Shown: positions 22,092-30,734 of the stretch, one piece after another
How the letters are laid out: the number at the start of each line of letters is the position of its first letter
How positions within the stretch are numbered: the stretch's first letter is position 1
NCBI RefSeq assembly: GCF_900323545.1
Contig: NZ_OOHN01000008.1
Coordinates: 2,496,460-2,560,459, forward strand
Source of the DNA: Actinomyces sp. Marseille-P3109
GTDB lineage: Bacteria > Actinomycetota > Actinomycetes > Actinomycetales > Actinomycetaceae
Direction: 5' to 3'
Length of the DNA: 64,000 nt
Notes under the pieces: model-generated
What the model saw: the letters and a program-made list of their open reading frames with translations, nothing else
Databases searched by the model: none
Told to the model about the DNA's origin: nothing
Program-made: the position numbers and the translations under genes

Positions 22092-23429
22092 ATGTCTACC
22101 ACGGTCGCGAACCTAGTGATCCACGCAGAAAAGACCGTCTTTCCTGACGGAGTTCGCCCCGCGACAATCGTCATCAAAGGAGAAAGAATCGTCGCCGTCG
22201 AGCCCTTTGGTGCGTCGGTGAACGCAGACGAGGAGTTCACCGTCCCTCAAGGGCAGGTGCTCATGCCCGGGCTACTGGACTCCCACGTCCACGTCAACGA
22301 GCCGGGGCGGACCCAGTGGGAAGGCTACGAAAGCGCCACTCGCGCAGCATTGGCCGGGGGAATCACAACGATTCTCGACATGCCCCTCAACTCCGACCCG
22401 CCAACAGTGGACGTGGACAAGCTCGAGCTCAAGCGCACTGCCGCAGCCGGAAAGCTCTCCGTCGACGTCGGCTTCTGGGGAGGCGCAGTTCCCGGCAACA
22501 AGGAGGACCTCGCCGCCCTGTGGGAGAAAGGGGTCTTCGGCTTCAAGTGCTTCACGGCCCACTCCGGCATCGATGAGTACGGCTGTCTGCCTTACGGGGA
22601 GATCGAGGAGGACCTGAAGGAGATCTCCCGCCTGGGGGCGGTCATGATCGTGCATGCCGAGGACCCCGAGATCCTCGCCACCGCTCCTCAGAAGTTCGGT
22701 CCGCGTTACGCAGACTACCTCGCTTCGCGTCCACCGGAGGCTGAGAACGCCGCGATCGAGCACGTCCTCGAGGCCGCTCGCAAGACCGGGGCCCGGGTAC
22801 ACATCCTGCACCTGTCCAGTGCTCAAGCCCTGGAGTCGATTCAGAGGGCCAAGGAGGAGGGCCTGCACGTCACCGTGGAGACGTGCCCCCACTACCTCAC
22901 CTTCGCCGCTGAGCAGATCCCTGATGGCGCCACCGAGTACAAGTGCGCTCCCCCTCTGCGCGAGGAGGCCAACCGGCGTGCTCTGTGGGAGGGCCTGAAG
23001 AGCGGCATCATCGATCACATCGCCTCAGACCACTCCCCGTGCACGGTGGACCTCAAGCGCAAGGAGAGCGGCGACTTCGGCCAGGCCTGGGGAGGCGTCT
23101 CCTCGGTGCAGCTGGGGCTTCCGGCCGTGTGGACGGCGGGACAGGAGTTCGGTGTCGAGCTGAGCGACATCGCCCGCTGGTTCGCCGCCAACCCGGCCCG
23201 CACCTTCAACGTCGAGCACAAGGGCGCGATCTGCGCGGGCAACGACGCCGACCTCGTCATCCTCGACCCGGAAGAGACCTTCGACGTCGACATCGAGTCC
23301 CTTGAGCACAAGAACAAGATCTCCCCCTACCACGGGCGGACTCTACGAGGAGTCGTCCACACGACCATTCTGCGCGGCCGAACCGTGGACCGCGACTCCA
23401 TGCACGGTCGCATGATCGCCCGCGCATGA
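22092..23429 (+). CDS. allB: Allantoinase (cyclic amidohydrolase)
   Basis: A 445-residue binuclear-metal amidohydrolase that opens the hydantoin ring of allantoin to allantoate. Metal and catalytic residues are visible: HVH at 65-67, the carboxylated Lys in GFKCFT (K152), H188 in VHAED, H240 in HILHLSS and D313 in ASDHSPC. The text EPGRTQWEGYESATRAALAG plus ITTILDMPLNS is characteristic of AllB rather than dihydroorotase or dihydropyrimidinase. It lies between the NCS1 permease and the carbamoyltransferase. A related hydantoin substrate is possible because a HyuE-type racemase is present. Confidence 0.92.
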   Translation: MSTTVANLVIHAEKTVFPDGVRPATIVIKGERIVAVEPFGASVNADEEFTVPQGQVLMPGLLDSHVHVNEPGRTQWEGYESATRAALAGGITTILDMPLNSDPPTVDVDKLELKRTAAAGKLSVDVGFWGGAVPGNKEDLAALWEKGVFGFKCFTAHSGIDEYGCLPYGEIEEDLKEISRLGAVMIVHAEDPEILATAPQKFGPRYADYLASRPPEAENAAIEHVLEAARKTGARVHILHLSSAQALESIQRAKEEGLHVTVETCPHYLTFAAEQIPDGATEYKCAPPLREEANRRALWEGLKSGIIDHIASDHSPCTVDLKRKESGDFGQAWGGVSSVQLGLPAVWTAGQEFGVELSDIARWFAANPARTFNVEHKGAICAGNDADLVILDPEETFDVDIESLEHKNKISPYHGRTLRGVVHTTILRGRTVDRDSMHGRMIARA

Positions 23430-23513
23430 GCGGCCAGATTCTCCACATCCCATCGTCCTCCGCACATCACCCAAACATCATCACCCACCCAACAACACGA
23501 TTAGGAGTCACCC

Positions 23514-24509
23514 ATGTCCAGGTACATGCGTTCCATGAAGGGCCTCATCGACGCCGTCGACCACGTAGGCAAGAACTTCATCTCGATCAACGACATGTCC
23601 AACGAGCAGCTGCTGAACCTCTTCGAGCTGGGTAAAGAGCTTGAGCTGTTCAACCGCAGCAAGATCGACCTCTTCGATGACCGCATGCTCGCCCTCATGT
23701 TCTTCCAGCCCTCCACGCGTACACGCATGAGCTTCCAGACAGCCATGGAGCGCATGGGCGGCAACGTCATCGTCGAGGCCAACCCCAAGGTGACCTCCTC
23801 CGTCGCCAAGGAGGAGTCCATCGAGGACACCATGCGCTGCGTCTCGCAGTACGCCAACCTCATCGTCCTGCGCCACTACGACGAGGAGGAGGCCCGCCGA
23901 GGCGCCGAGTCCGCGGAGTGCCCGGTCATCAACGGCGGGTGGGGGCACTGGGAGCACCCGACCCAGGCGCTCCTCGACCTCTACACGCTGTGGCGCCGTT
24001 TCGGTCGGATCGAGGGGCTCAACGTGGCCGTGGTCTCCCCCGACATGGTGGAGGCCCGCACCGGGCACTCCATGGCCTACGGGCTGGCCCGCCTGGGGGC
24101 GAACGTCACCATCGCCTCCGACTCCGACCGACGTACACCGACCAACATCATCAATCGGATCCAGGACGACCTGGGCGCCAAGGTGAACGAGGAGTTCGAC
24201 TTCGAACAGGACTCCTTCAACGAGTTCGTGCGCGGCCAGGATCTCATCTACCTTCCGGGTTGCTCGGCCCCGGCAGGAGCCAAGGCGGAAGAGTTCAAGA
24301 CTCTGATGGACCGCTACTTCGTCCGCTACGAAACTCTCAAGGAAGAGGCAGAAAAGGGCCACAAGGTCTACGTGACCCACACGCTGCCACGCCGTAAGGG
24401 AGAGATGGATCTGCGCATCGACAACACGGAGCACCAGCTGCATTTCCGCGCAATTCTGCAGTCGGTGTCGATTCGAATGGCCCTGCTCGCTTCCATTTTG
24501 GGCCTGTGA
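23514..24509 (+). CDS. Atypical aspartate/ornithine carbamoyltransferase-family protein, probably catabolic
   Basis: A 331-residue transcarbamylase. The carbamoyl-phosphate domain is intact: FFQPSTRTRMSFQTAM (STRTR at 67-71), SVAKEESIEDT (K99 where ATCase has its catalytic lysine loop), and HPTQALLDLYTL (148-159). The C-terminal domain keeps ARTGHSM (R182) and THTLPRR, but the loop that binds aspartate in ATCase (R-V-Q) reads PGC (248-250) in DLIYLPGCSAPAGAKAE. It is therefore unlikely to be PyrB or an ornithine enzyme. With carbamate kinase and allantoinase in the same operon, a catabolic direction is expected: phosphorolysis of a ureido compound (oxamate, ureidoglycolate or allantoate type) to carbamoyl phosphate. 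The substrate is unproven. Confidence 0.85.
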   Translation: MSRYMRSMKGLIDAVDHVGKNFISINDMSNEQLLNLFELGKELELFNRSKIDLFDDRMLALMFFQPSTRTRMSFQTAMERMGGNVIVEANPKVTSSVAKEESIEDTMRCVSQYANLIVLRHYDEEEARRGAESAECPVINGGWGHWEHPTQALLDLYTLWRRFGRIEGLNVAVVSPDMVEARTGHSMAYGLARLGANVTIASDSDRRTPTNIINRIQDDLGAKVNEEFDFEQDSFNEFVRGQDLIYLPGCSAPAGAKAEEFKTLMDRYFVRYETLKEEAEKGHKVYVTHTLPRRKGEMDLRIDNTEHQLHFRAILQSVSIRMALLASILGL

Positions 24510-24631
24510 CCAGTCCGTTGTCCGCTGGGGGGCGGGACACCTCCTGTCCCCCAGCAGATGACAATCCACCAGCAAACAGCGGGGACCTTGCGACGACGTC
24601 GAGAGTAATCCCGCATCACGAAAGGAGGATG

Positions 24632-25453
24632 ATGGTGGACACACAAGAACTCGAGAAGCTGCAAGGCATTGCTCGGCAGTGCCGCCGGGACATCGTAAAA
24701 ATGGTGCACCACGCAGGTAGCGGCCACCCGGCAGGATCACTGTCAGCAATTGACATCCTGGTAGTTCTCTACTTCCGCCACATGAATATCCGCACGGAAG
24801 AGCCCCAGTGGCGAGAACGAGACATGTTCTTCCTCTCCAAAGGCCACTGCACACCCGCCTACTACTCGGTCCTGGCAGCTCGCGGCTACTTCGAACATGA
24901 CGAGCTCATGACCTTCCGAGACCTGGGCACTCGACTGCAGGGGCACCCCTCCAACACGCACCTTGAGTGCGTCGACTCCTCATCCGGTTCTCTGGGTCAA
25001 GGACTGTCGCTGGCCAATGGGGCGGCGCTGGCGGCGAAGTACGACCTGCTGGACTCTCGTTACTACGTCATGCTCGGCGATGGTGAGATCCAGGAGGGTC
25101 AGGTGTGGGAGGCCGCAATGACGTCCTCCGACCACGATCTGGATAACGTGTGCGCCATTCTCGACGCCAACAGCATTCAGCTTGACGGCCCCGTTGACTC
25201 CGTGAAATCTCTCGGCGACATAGACGCCAAATGGCGTGCTTTCGGATGGCACGTCATCGATATCGACGGACACAACATGCAAGAGGTGGACGAGGCGCTC
25301 ACTCAGGCCAATTCCACGATCGGACGCCCAACTCTGATCATCGCACGCACAGTCAAGGGCAAGGGCGTCTCATTCATGGAGAACACCTCGAAATATCACG
25401 GCCTCGCCCCCACGGACGAAGAACTCGAACTGGCATTGGAGGAACTTCGATGA
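24632..25453 (+). CDS. Transketolase-family protein, N-terminal (ThDP-binding) subunit
   Basis: A 273-residue subunit carrying the pyrophosphate-binding half of transketolase. Evidence: MVHHAGSGHPAGSLSAIDIL, FLSKGHCTPAYYSVLAARGY, SSGSLGQGLSLANGAALA, the ThDP motif GDGEIQEGQVWEAAM with the downstream Asn in LDANSIQLDG, and TVKGKGVSFME. Split transketolases are common in actinobacteria and archaea. AAAGGAGG is followed by ATG-ATG-GTG at 24629, 24632 and 24635; GTG 24635 has the best spacing, so the true start is uncertain by one or two codons. It overlaps the second subunit by ATGA. A catabolic role beside glyoxylate carboligase is suggested by context. Confidence 0.92.
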   Translation: MVDTQELEKLQGIARQCRRDIVKMVHHAGSGHPAGSLSAIDILVVLYFRHMNIRTEEPQWRERDMFFLSKGHCTPAYYSVLAARGYFEHDELMTFRDLGTRLQGHPSNTHLECVDSSSGSLGQGLSLANGAALAAKYDLLDSRYYVMLGDGEIQEGQVWEAAMTSSDHDLDNVCAILDANSIQLDGPVDSVKSLGDIDAKWRAFGWHVIDIDGHNMQEVDEALTQANSTIGRPTLIIARTVKGKGVSFMENTSKYHGLAPTDEELELALEELR

Positions 25454-26391
25454 CCGCGATGAAAGAACCGCGCGATGGATACGCGCAAGCCCTGCTGGAA
25501 CTGGGAGCCCAGCACGACGACGTATTCGTCCTCGATGGGGACTGCGCAACACCCAACTACACGATCCGGTTCCGCAATGCCTACCCGGAGAGGTTCGTCA
25601 ACATCGGCATCGCCGAGTGCGACATCATCGGCACCGCAGCAGGCCTGTCCCTTCTGGGAAAGGTTCCCTTCGCCAACGCCTACGCGAATTTCCTGACGGG
25701 TCGGGGTTACGACCAGATTCGCGTGTCGGTCGCATACTGCCAGCGAAACGTCAAGATCGCCGGACACAACGCCGGCACCACCGCGGCCCAGGAGGGGGCC
25801 ACCCACCTGCCCCTGGAAGACGTCGGCCTCATGCGCGCCATCCCTGACATGACAGTGATCGTGCCCGCCGACGCCACCGAGATGCACAAGGCCACCTTGG
25901 CGGCTTACGAGTTCGACGGCCCGGTGTATCTGCGTGTCGGCAAGCTCCCGGTTCCGGAGCTCACCGGAGAGGAAACCCCTTTCACCATTGGAAAGGCAGT
26001 CACCATGCAAGAGGGATCCGACGTGACCCTCGTATCCACGGGCTGCATCCTCTCCGAGGTACTCAAGGCCGCCGAGATTCTTAAGACGGAAGGCGTGAAG
26101 GCCGAGGTGCTCCACGTCCACACCGTCAAGCCCATCGACGCCGAAGCGATCGTCACCTCCGCCACCAAGACAGGCGCAGTGGTCAGCGCCGAGGAGCACT
26201 CCATCCTCAACGGCCTGGGATCAGCTGTCGCCGAGGTTCTGGGCGAGAACCTTCCTGTTCCGCTGGAGCGCATCGGTACCCGCGACATTTTCGGACTCTC
26301 GGGAACCATGGACGAGCTGTTCGACTACTTCGGACTGCGTGCCGAGAACATCGCTGACGCGGCGCGCCGAGCGATCTCTCGCAAGGCCTAG
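25450..26391 (+). CDS. Transketolase-family protein, C-terminal (pyrimidine-binding) subunit
   Basis: A 313-residue partner of the preceding gene. It holds the ThDP-activating Glu in FVNIGIAECDIIGTAAGLSL, the substrate-side residues AGHNAGTTAAQEGATHLPLE and the C-terminal regulatory domain VTLVSTGCILSEVLKAAEIL. GGAGGA precedes the ATG, which overlaps the upstream stop as ATGA, so the two chains are made in equal amounts. Together they form a complete enzyme of about 586 residues. Hydroxypyruvate is a known irreversible ketol donor for transketolases, which would link it to the isomerase-like gene that follows. Confidence 0.92.
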   Translation: MTAMKEPRDGYAQALLELGAQHDDVFVLDGDCATPNYTIRFRNAYPERFVNIGIAECDIIGTAAGLSLLGKVPFANAYANFLTGRGYDQIRVSVAYCQRNVKIAGHNAGTTAAQEGATHLPLEDVGLMRAIPDMTVIVPADATEMHKATLAAYEFDGPVYLRVGKLPVPELTGEETPFTIGKAVTMQEGSDVTLVSTGCILSEVLKAAEILKTEGVKAEVLHVHTVKPIDAEAIVTSATKTGAVVSAEEHSILNGLGSAVAEVLGENLPVPLERIGTRDIFGLSGTMDELFDYFGLRAENIADAARRAISRKA

Positions 26392-26447
26392 AAAGAACAA
26401 ACGCGAACGCTTTCACCATCCGACATCAGACTGGGAAGGAAAATAGA

Positions 26448-27365
26448 ATGAAATCATCGCTACACGACTACATGAAGGTCGGACTCATACACTTTATGGC
26501 CTACCCCTTCGCTGCCAGCGGCGACGGCGATATTGCCAGAACGATTGAGGAAATCGCGGTCGACGACTTCTTCGACGCCATCGAGATCACACGCATCAAT
26601 GATGTCGAGCAGCGCAAGATCGCCAAGTCGATCATCGACACTGCCGGGATGACCGTCGGCTTCGGCGCGCAGCCCTACATCCTCAAGGGAAAGCTCAACC
26701 TCAACTCCACTGATGAGCAGGAACGCGCCAAGGCCGTGGAGGTCCTCAAGGAAGCCGTCGATCAGGCCTACGAGATGGGCGCCCGCAAGTTCGGCTTCCT
26801 CTCCGGACCGAAGCCGGCAACGGGGCAGGATGAGGCGCTGGCGCTTCTGGCAGACTCGATCACCCAGATCGGCCGCTATGCCGCGTCCAAGGGCGATCTG
26901 ACCCTGTCACTGGAGACCTTCGACGACTCGACCGACAAGTGCGCCCTCATCGGCACCAATCGGCTGGCGGTGGAGCTCTCGCGAGAGGTTCGCAAGACCA
27001 TTCCGGACTTCGGTCTGATGGTCGACCTGTCCCATCTCCCCATGCAGGGCGAGACGATTCACGAGGCTCTGTCCGTCACCGAGGAGCACATCAACCACGC
27101 ACATATCGGTAGCTGCGTCATCCGCGACCCCTCCGATCCGGCTTACGGCGACCTCCACCCGGCGTTCTCCCACCCCAAGGGCGAGTGCGGTGTACCGGAG
27201 GTACGGGAGTTCCTCCGGGGCCTGCTGGAGATCGGCTACCTGAGCGAGGACGCCCCGGAGCGGCCGGTGGTCTCCTTCGAGGTTCAGCCACTCGGGGGAC
27301 AGACAACCGGGCCGGTGGTCGCCAACGCCAAGCGAGTTCTGCGCGAAGCCTGGCGCACCCTGTAG
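26448..27365 (+). CDS. Xylose-isomerase-like TIM-barrel protein (hydroxypyruvate-isomerase type)
   Basis: A 305-residue protein of the AP-endonuclease-2/sugar isomerase superfamily. Probable metal ligands are E156 (SLETFDD), D193 and H196 (MVDLSHLPM), H219 (NHAHIG) and E278 (SFEVQP), all in the positions expected for this barrel. Relatives include hydroxypyruvate isomerase (Hyi) and 2-oxo-tetronate isomerase (OtnI). Here, upstream of tartronate-semialdehyde reductase and glyoxylate carboligase, interconversion of tartronate semialdehyde and hydroxypyruvate is the simplest guess, but the sequence is too divergent from Hyi to call by eye. Confidence 0.75.
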   Translation: MKSSLHDYMKVGLIHFMAYPFAASGDGDIARTIEEIAVDDFFDAIEITRINDVEQRKIAKSIIDTAGMTVGFGAQPYILKGKLNLNSTDEQERAKAVEVLKEAVDQAYEMGARKFGFLSGPKPATGQDEALALLADSITQIGRYAASKGDLTLSLETFDDSTDKCALIGTNRLAVELSREVRKTIPDFGLMVDLSHLPMQGETIHEALSVTEEHINHAHIGSCVIRDPSDPAYGDLHPAFSHPKGECGVPEVREFLRGLLEIGYLSEDAPERPVVSFEVQPLGGQTTGPVVANAKRVLREAWRTL

Positions 27366-27467
27366 CCGCCACCCTCATCAGTCCTCTCATTCTTCCGGAA
27401 CGGCGCAGTCGCACCGGATCGACACCACGGAAACACCCAACATCACACCATTCAAGGAGTACTCACC

Positions 27468-27884
27468 ATGACCATGCTCGAGATCACGGCCGGCGGTTTC
27501 ACCTTCAAGGCCCGCTACGAGGAGGACAGCGCCCCCAAGACGGTGGCAGCCTTCAAGAAGCACCTTTTGGGACTGACGTCCAAGATCATTCACGTTCGCT
27601 GGTCCGGACAGGCCGGATGGATCCCCTTCGGGGATCTCGACCTGGGCCTGGAGCCGGAGAACGGCACCTGCTATCCCCACCCCGGAGAGATCGTCATCTA
27701 CCCCGGCGGGGTGTCCGAGACTGAGCTGCTGATCGGCTACGGGTACGTGAACTTCGCATCCAAGGCGGGCCAGCTGGCCGGGAACCACTTCGCCACCATC
27801 GTCGAGGGCAATGAGCACCTTGCCGAGCTCGGGGAGAAGTTCCTCTGGGAAGGCGCCCAGGAGATCAGCTTCCGGGAAGTCTGA
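27468..27884 (+). CDS. DUF3830 (cyclophilin-like fold) protein
   Basis: A 138-residue protein of the DUF3830 family, whose known fold resembles cyclophilin. Recognisable text is GGFTFKARYEEDSAPKTVAA, HVRWSGQAGWIPFGD, CYPHPGEIVIYPGGVSETEL and NHFATIVEGNEHLAELG. The family has no assigned activity; genes of this type recur in catabolic clusters. Retention between the isomerase-like gene and glxR, with its own AAGGAG site, argues for a specific enzymatic or substrate-handling role in this pathway, for example on a ureido intermediate that lacks an identified enzyme here. Confidence 0.8.
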   Translation: MTMLEITAGGFTFKARYEEDSAPKTVAAFKKHLLGLTSKIIHVRWSGQAGWIPFGDLDLGLEPENGTCYPHPGEIVIYPGGVSETELLIGYGYVNFASKAGQLAGNHFATIVEGNEHLAELGEKFLWEGAQEISFREV

Positions 27885-27952
27885 CAGCCACAGCCGGACA
27901 GAGGAAGAACAGCTAGGCAACCACGACGGTCAACGACGACCGGGAGGAAGAC

Positions 27953-28885
27953 ATGACCGCGCACGACGATATTCAGACCATACGAACCGTGGGCTTCATC
28001 GGTTTGGGTTCGATGGGCCTGCCCATGGCGCTGAACCTGCTCAAAGCGGGTTTCGTCGTGCGCGGCCACTCCCGGAGCGCCGAGAGAACCCGTCTCTTCA
28101 CGGAAGCCGGCGGGATCGACGCACCGGATCTCGGCAGCATCCTTGAGAAGGCCGACGCCGTCATCACCATGGTGCCCGACGGCGACGTCGTCGAAGAGCT
28201 CATGGAGGCGCCTGACGGGATCGCGGCCCGAGCACCGCGCGGCTGCCTCATGCTCGACATGAGCACGATCGCCCCCGACCAGGCAAGGGGTCTGGCCGCA
28301 CGGTGCCGGGATCTGGGAATCGACTTCCTCGACGCACCCGTCTCAGGAGGCACCAAAGGGGCGCGCGACGGCAGCCTCACCATCATGGTCGGGGGCGAAG
28401 AGGCGACCTTCGCCAAGGCCCAGCCGCTCCTGTCCGCCATGGGCACAACCATCACCCGCATGGGACAGGAGGGCTCGGGCCAGGTCACAAAGGCCGCCAA
28501 CCAGCTCATTGTGGGAGGCGCCCTGGCCGTCCTGTCCGAGGCCATCATCCTGCTTGAACACAACGGCGTGAACCCCGTCCACGCACTCGGGGCGCTTTCG
28601 CAGGGCCTGGCCGGCTCCAGGATCTTGGACCTGAAGGGCGAGGCGTCCGTTTCTCGGAGCTTCAGCCCCACTTTCACCATCAGGCTGCACAGCAAAGACA
28701 TGGGGATCGTCCAGTCGACCGCACGTTCTTCCGGCTGCTGCCTGCCTACAGCCAGTTCCGTAGCCCAGCTCTTCACCGCGGCAGAGGCCAACGGGTGGAC
28801 GGACCTCGATCACTCCGCCCTACTCAAGGTCATCGAGCTGCTCAGCGGCACATCCAGTAACGATCAGAGAGAAGAACAGTCATGA
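27953..28885 (+). CDS. glxR: 2-hydroxy-3-oxopropionate (tartronate semialdehyde) reductase
   Basis: A 310-residue beta-hydroxyacid dehydrogenase that reduces tartronate semialdehyde to D-glycerate. The Rossmann motif is [20 protein letters not shown] (14-33), the substrate-binding loop [11 protein letters not shown] (128-138), and the catalytic Lys lies in [12 protein letters not shown] (K180). It overlaps the glyoxylate carboligase start by ATGA, the enzyme that makes its substrate, which supports this over other family members such as 3-hydroxyisobutyrate dehydrogenase. The first ten residues are a slight extension. Confidence 0.9.
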   Translation: MTAHDDIQTIRTVGFIGLGSMGLPMALNLLKAGFVVRGHSRSAERTRLFTEAGGIDAPDLGSILEKADAVITMVPDGDVVEELMEAPDGIAARAPRGCLMLDMSTIAPDQARGLAARCRDLGIDFLDAPVSGGTKGARDGSLTIMVGGEEATFAKAQPLLSAMGTTITRMGQEGSGQVTKAANQLIVGGALAVLSEAIILLEHNGVNPVHALGALSQGLAGSRILDLKGEASVSRSFSPTFTIRLHSKDMGIVQSTARSSGCCLPTASSVAQLFTAAEANGWTDLDHSALLKVIELLSGTSSNDQREEQS

Positions 28886-30666
28886 CACACATGCGTGCAG
28901 TCGACGCAATCGTCCAGATCCTGGAGAAGGAGGGCGCCACCCAGGCCTTCGGGGTCCCCGGTGCCGCCATCAATCCTTTGTACTCCGCCATGAAGGAGCA
29001 CGGTGGAATACGGCATGTCCTGGCGCGGCATGTTGAGGCCGCCTCCCATATGGCGGAGGGCTACACGCGCACAGTGCCGGGAAACATCGGAGTATGCATC
29101 GGTACCTCCGGTCCGGGAGGGACCGACATGGTCACAGGCATGTACTCGGCCTGGGCCGACTCCATTCCCATCCTGTGCATCACGGGCCAGGCCAAGGTGG
29201 CCATGCTTCACAAGGAGGAGTTCCAGGGGGTCGATATCGCCTCGATCGCGGAGCCGGTCACCAAGATGGCCACGACGGTCCTGGAAGCAGCACAGATTCC
29301 GGGCACCTTCGCCAAGGCCTTCCAGCTCATGCGGACGGGACGTCGGGGCCCAGTTCTTATCGACCTCCCCATGGACGTGCAGATGGCCACCATCGATTTC
29401 GACATCGATGCCTACGAGCCGCTTCCCGTGCCGGTCCCGAGGATGTCGTCGTACCAGGCCGACACCATTCTGGACATGCTCGACGCCGCAGAGCACCCGG
29501 TGCTGATTGCCGGCGGCGGCATCATGAACGCCGATGCCTCCCAAGAGCTGGTCAGTCTCGCCGAGTTCTTAGGGATTCCGGTGATCTCGACGCTGATGGG
29601 CTGGGGCTCGATCCCTGACGACCACCCCCTCGCCCAAGGAATGGCTGGAATCCAGACCTCCCACCGCTACGCCAACGCAACCTTCCTGGAGGCGGATCTG
29701 GTCATCGGCATCGGCAACCGCTGGGCCGCCCGCCACACCGGTGACCTCACCTCCTACCGGGGCGAGCGCCGTTTCGTGCACATCGACGTCGAGCCGACTC
29801 AGATCGGCAGGGTCTTCCCCGCTGACTTCTCCTCGGTGTCCGACGCCAAAGCGGCCCTGGAGGTGCTTCTCGCGACTGCCCGCGAACGTTACGGGCGTCC
29901 GGTCGAGAGGTATCGGCAATGGGTCGAGGAGTGCAACGAGCGCAAGCGGACGATGCTGCGCCGCACCCACTTCGACCAGGCGCCGTTGAAGCCCCAGCGC
30001 GTCTACGAGGAGATGTGCCGCGCCTTCGGGCCCGAGACCCGCTACGTCACCACTATCGGACTGTCCCAGATCGCCGCGGCGCAGATGCTGCACGTCTATC
30101 GTCCGCACCACTGGATCAATGCGGGTCAGGCGGGTCCCCTGGGGTGGACGATCCCCGCCGCGATCGGTGCGGCTGTTGCCGATCCGCAGACACCCGTGGT
30201 GGCGCTGTCCGGTGACTACGACTTCCAGTTCCTCATCGAGGAGCTGGCTGTGGCCGCGCACTTCCGTATTCCGTACGTTCACGTCGTCGTCAACAACGCC
30301 TATCTCGGACTCATCCGCCAGTCCCAGAGGGCCTTCGACATGGATTACCAGGTCCAGCTGTCCTTCAAGAATCTCAACGCGCCTGAGACCGACGGCTACG
30401 GGGTCGACCATATCGGCGTCGCCGAGTCGCTCGGCTGCAAGGCGATACGGGCACGAACACCTGAGGAACTGTCGGAAGCCCTGCGCACAGCGCGTCAGAC
30501 AGCACAGACATTCAGTGTTCCCGTCATTGTCGAAGCCATCCTCGAGCGCGTCACGAATATCTCCATGGGAGCTGCCGTTGACGCCGTCACTGAGTTCGAG
30601 GAGCTCGCCGAGAACCCGGCGCTCGACGCCCCTATGGCCGTGGCCCTGCAACAGGAGAGTAAGTAG
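28882..30666 (+). CDS. gcl: Glyoxylate carboligase (tartronate-semialdehyde synthase)
   Basis: A 594-residue ThDP- and FAD-type enzyme joining two glyoxylates into tartronate semialdehyde plus CO2. The decisive mark is [15 protein letters not shown]: Val at residue 51 replaces the Glu found in other ThDP enzymes, as in known Gcl. The ThDP motif is [19 protein letters not shown] (GD-x27-NN, ending [10 protein letters not shown]). Length and the C-terminal ERVTNISMG also fit. It is coupled to glxR by ATGA and explains the fate of the glyoxylate released from allantoin-type substrates. Confidence 0.95.
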   Translation: MTHMRAVDAIVQILEKEGATQAFGVPGAAINPLYSAMKEHGGIRHVLARHVEAASHMAEGYTRTVPGNIGVCIGTSGPGGTDMVTGMYSAWADSIPILCITGQAKVAMLHKEEFQGVDIASIAEPVTKMATTVLEAAQIPGTFAKAFQLMRTGRRGPVLIDLPMDVQMATIDFDIDAYEPLPVPVPRMSSYQADTILDMLDAAEHPVLIAGGGIMNADASQELVSLAEFLGIPVISTLMGWGSIPDDHPLAQGMAGIQTSHRYANATFLEADLVIGIGNRWAARHTGDLTSYRGERRFVHIDVEPTQIGRVFPADFSSVSDAKAALEVLLATARERYGRPVERYRQWVEECNERKRTMLRRTHFDQAPLKPQRVYEEMCRAFGPETRYVTTIGLSQIAAAQMLHVYRPHHWINAGQAGPLGWTIPAAIGAAVADPQTPVVALSGDYDFQFLIEELAVAAHFRIPYVHVVVNNAYLGLIRQSQRAFDMDYQVQLSFKNLNAPETDGYGVDHIGVAESLGCKAIRARTPEELSEALRTARQTAQTFSVPVIVEAILERVTNISMGAAVDAVTEFEELAENPALDAPMAVALQQESK

Positions 30667-30734
30667 ACACCTACATATGAAATCGACAATCGCAATTCAA
30701 GTTTTAAGACGACTGACTACTCAAGGAGAGTATT

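Noticed and set aside
23514..24509. Call as biosynthetic aspartate carbamoyltransferase (PyrB)
   Set aside because: The aspartate-binding R-V-Q motif is missing and no pyrimidine genes are adjacent.
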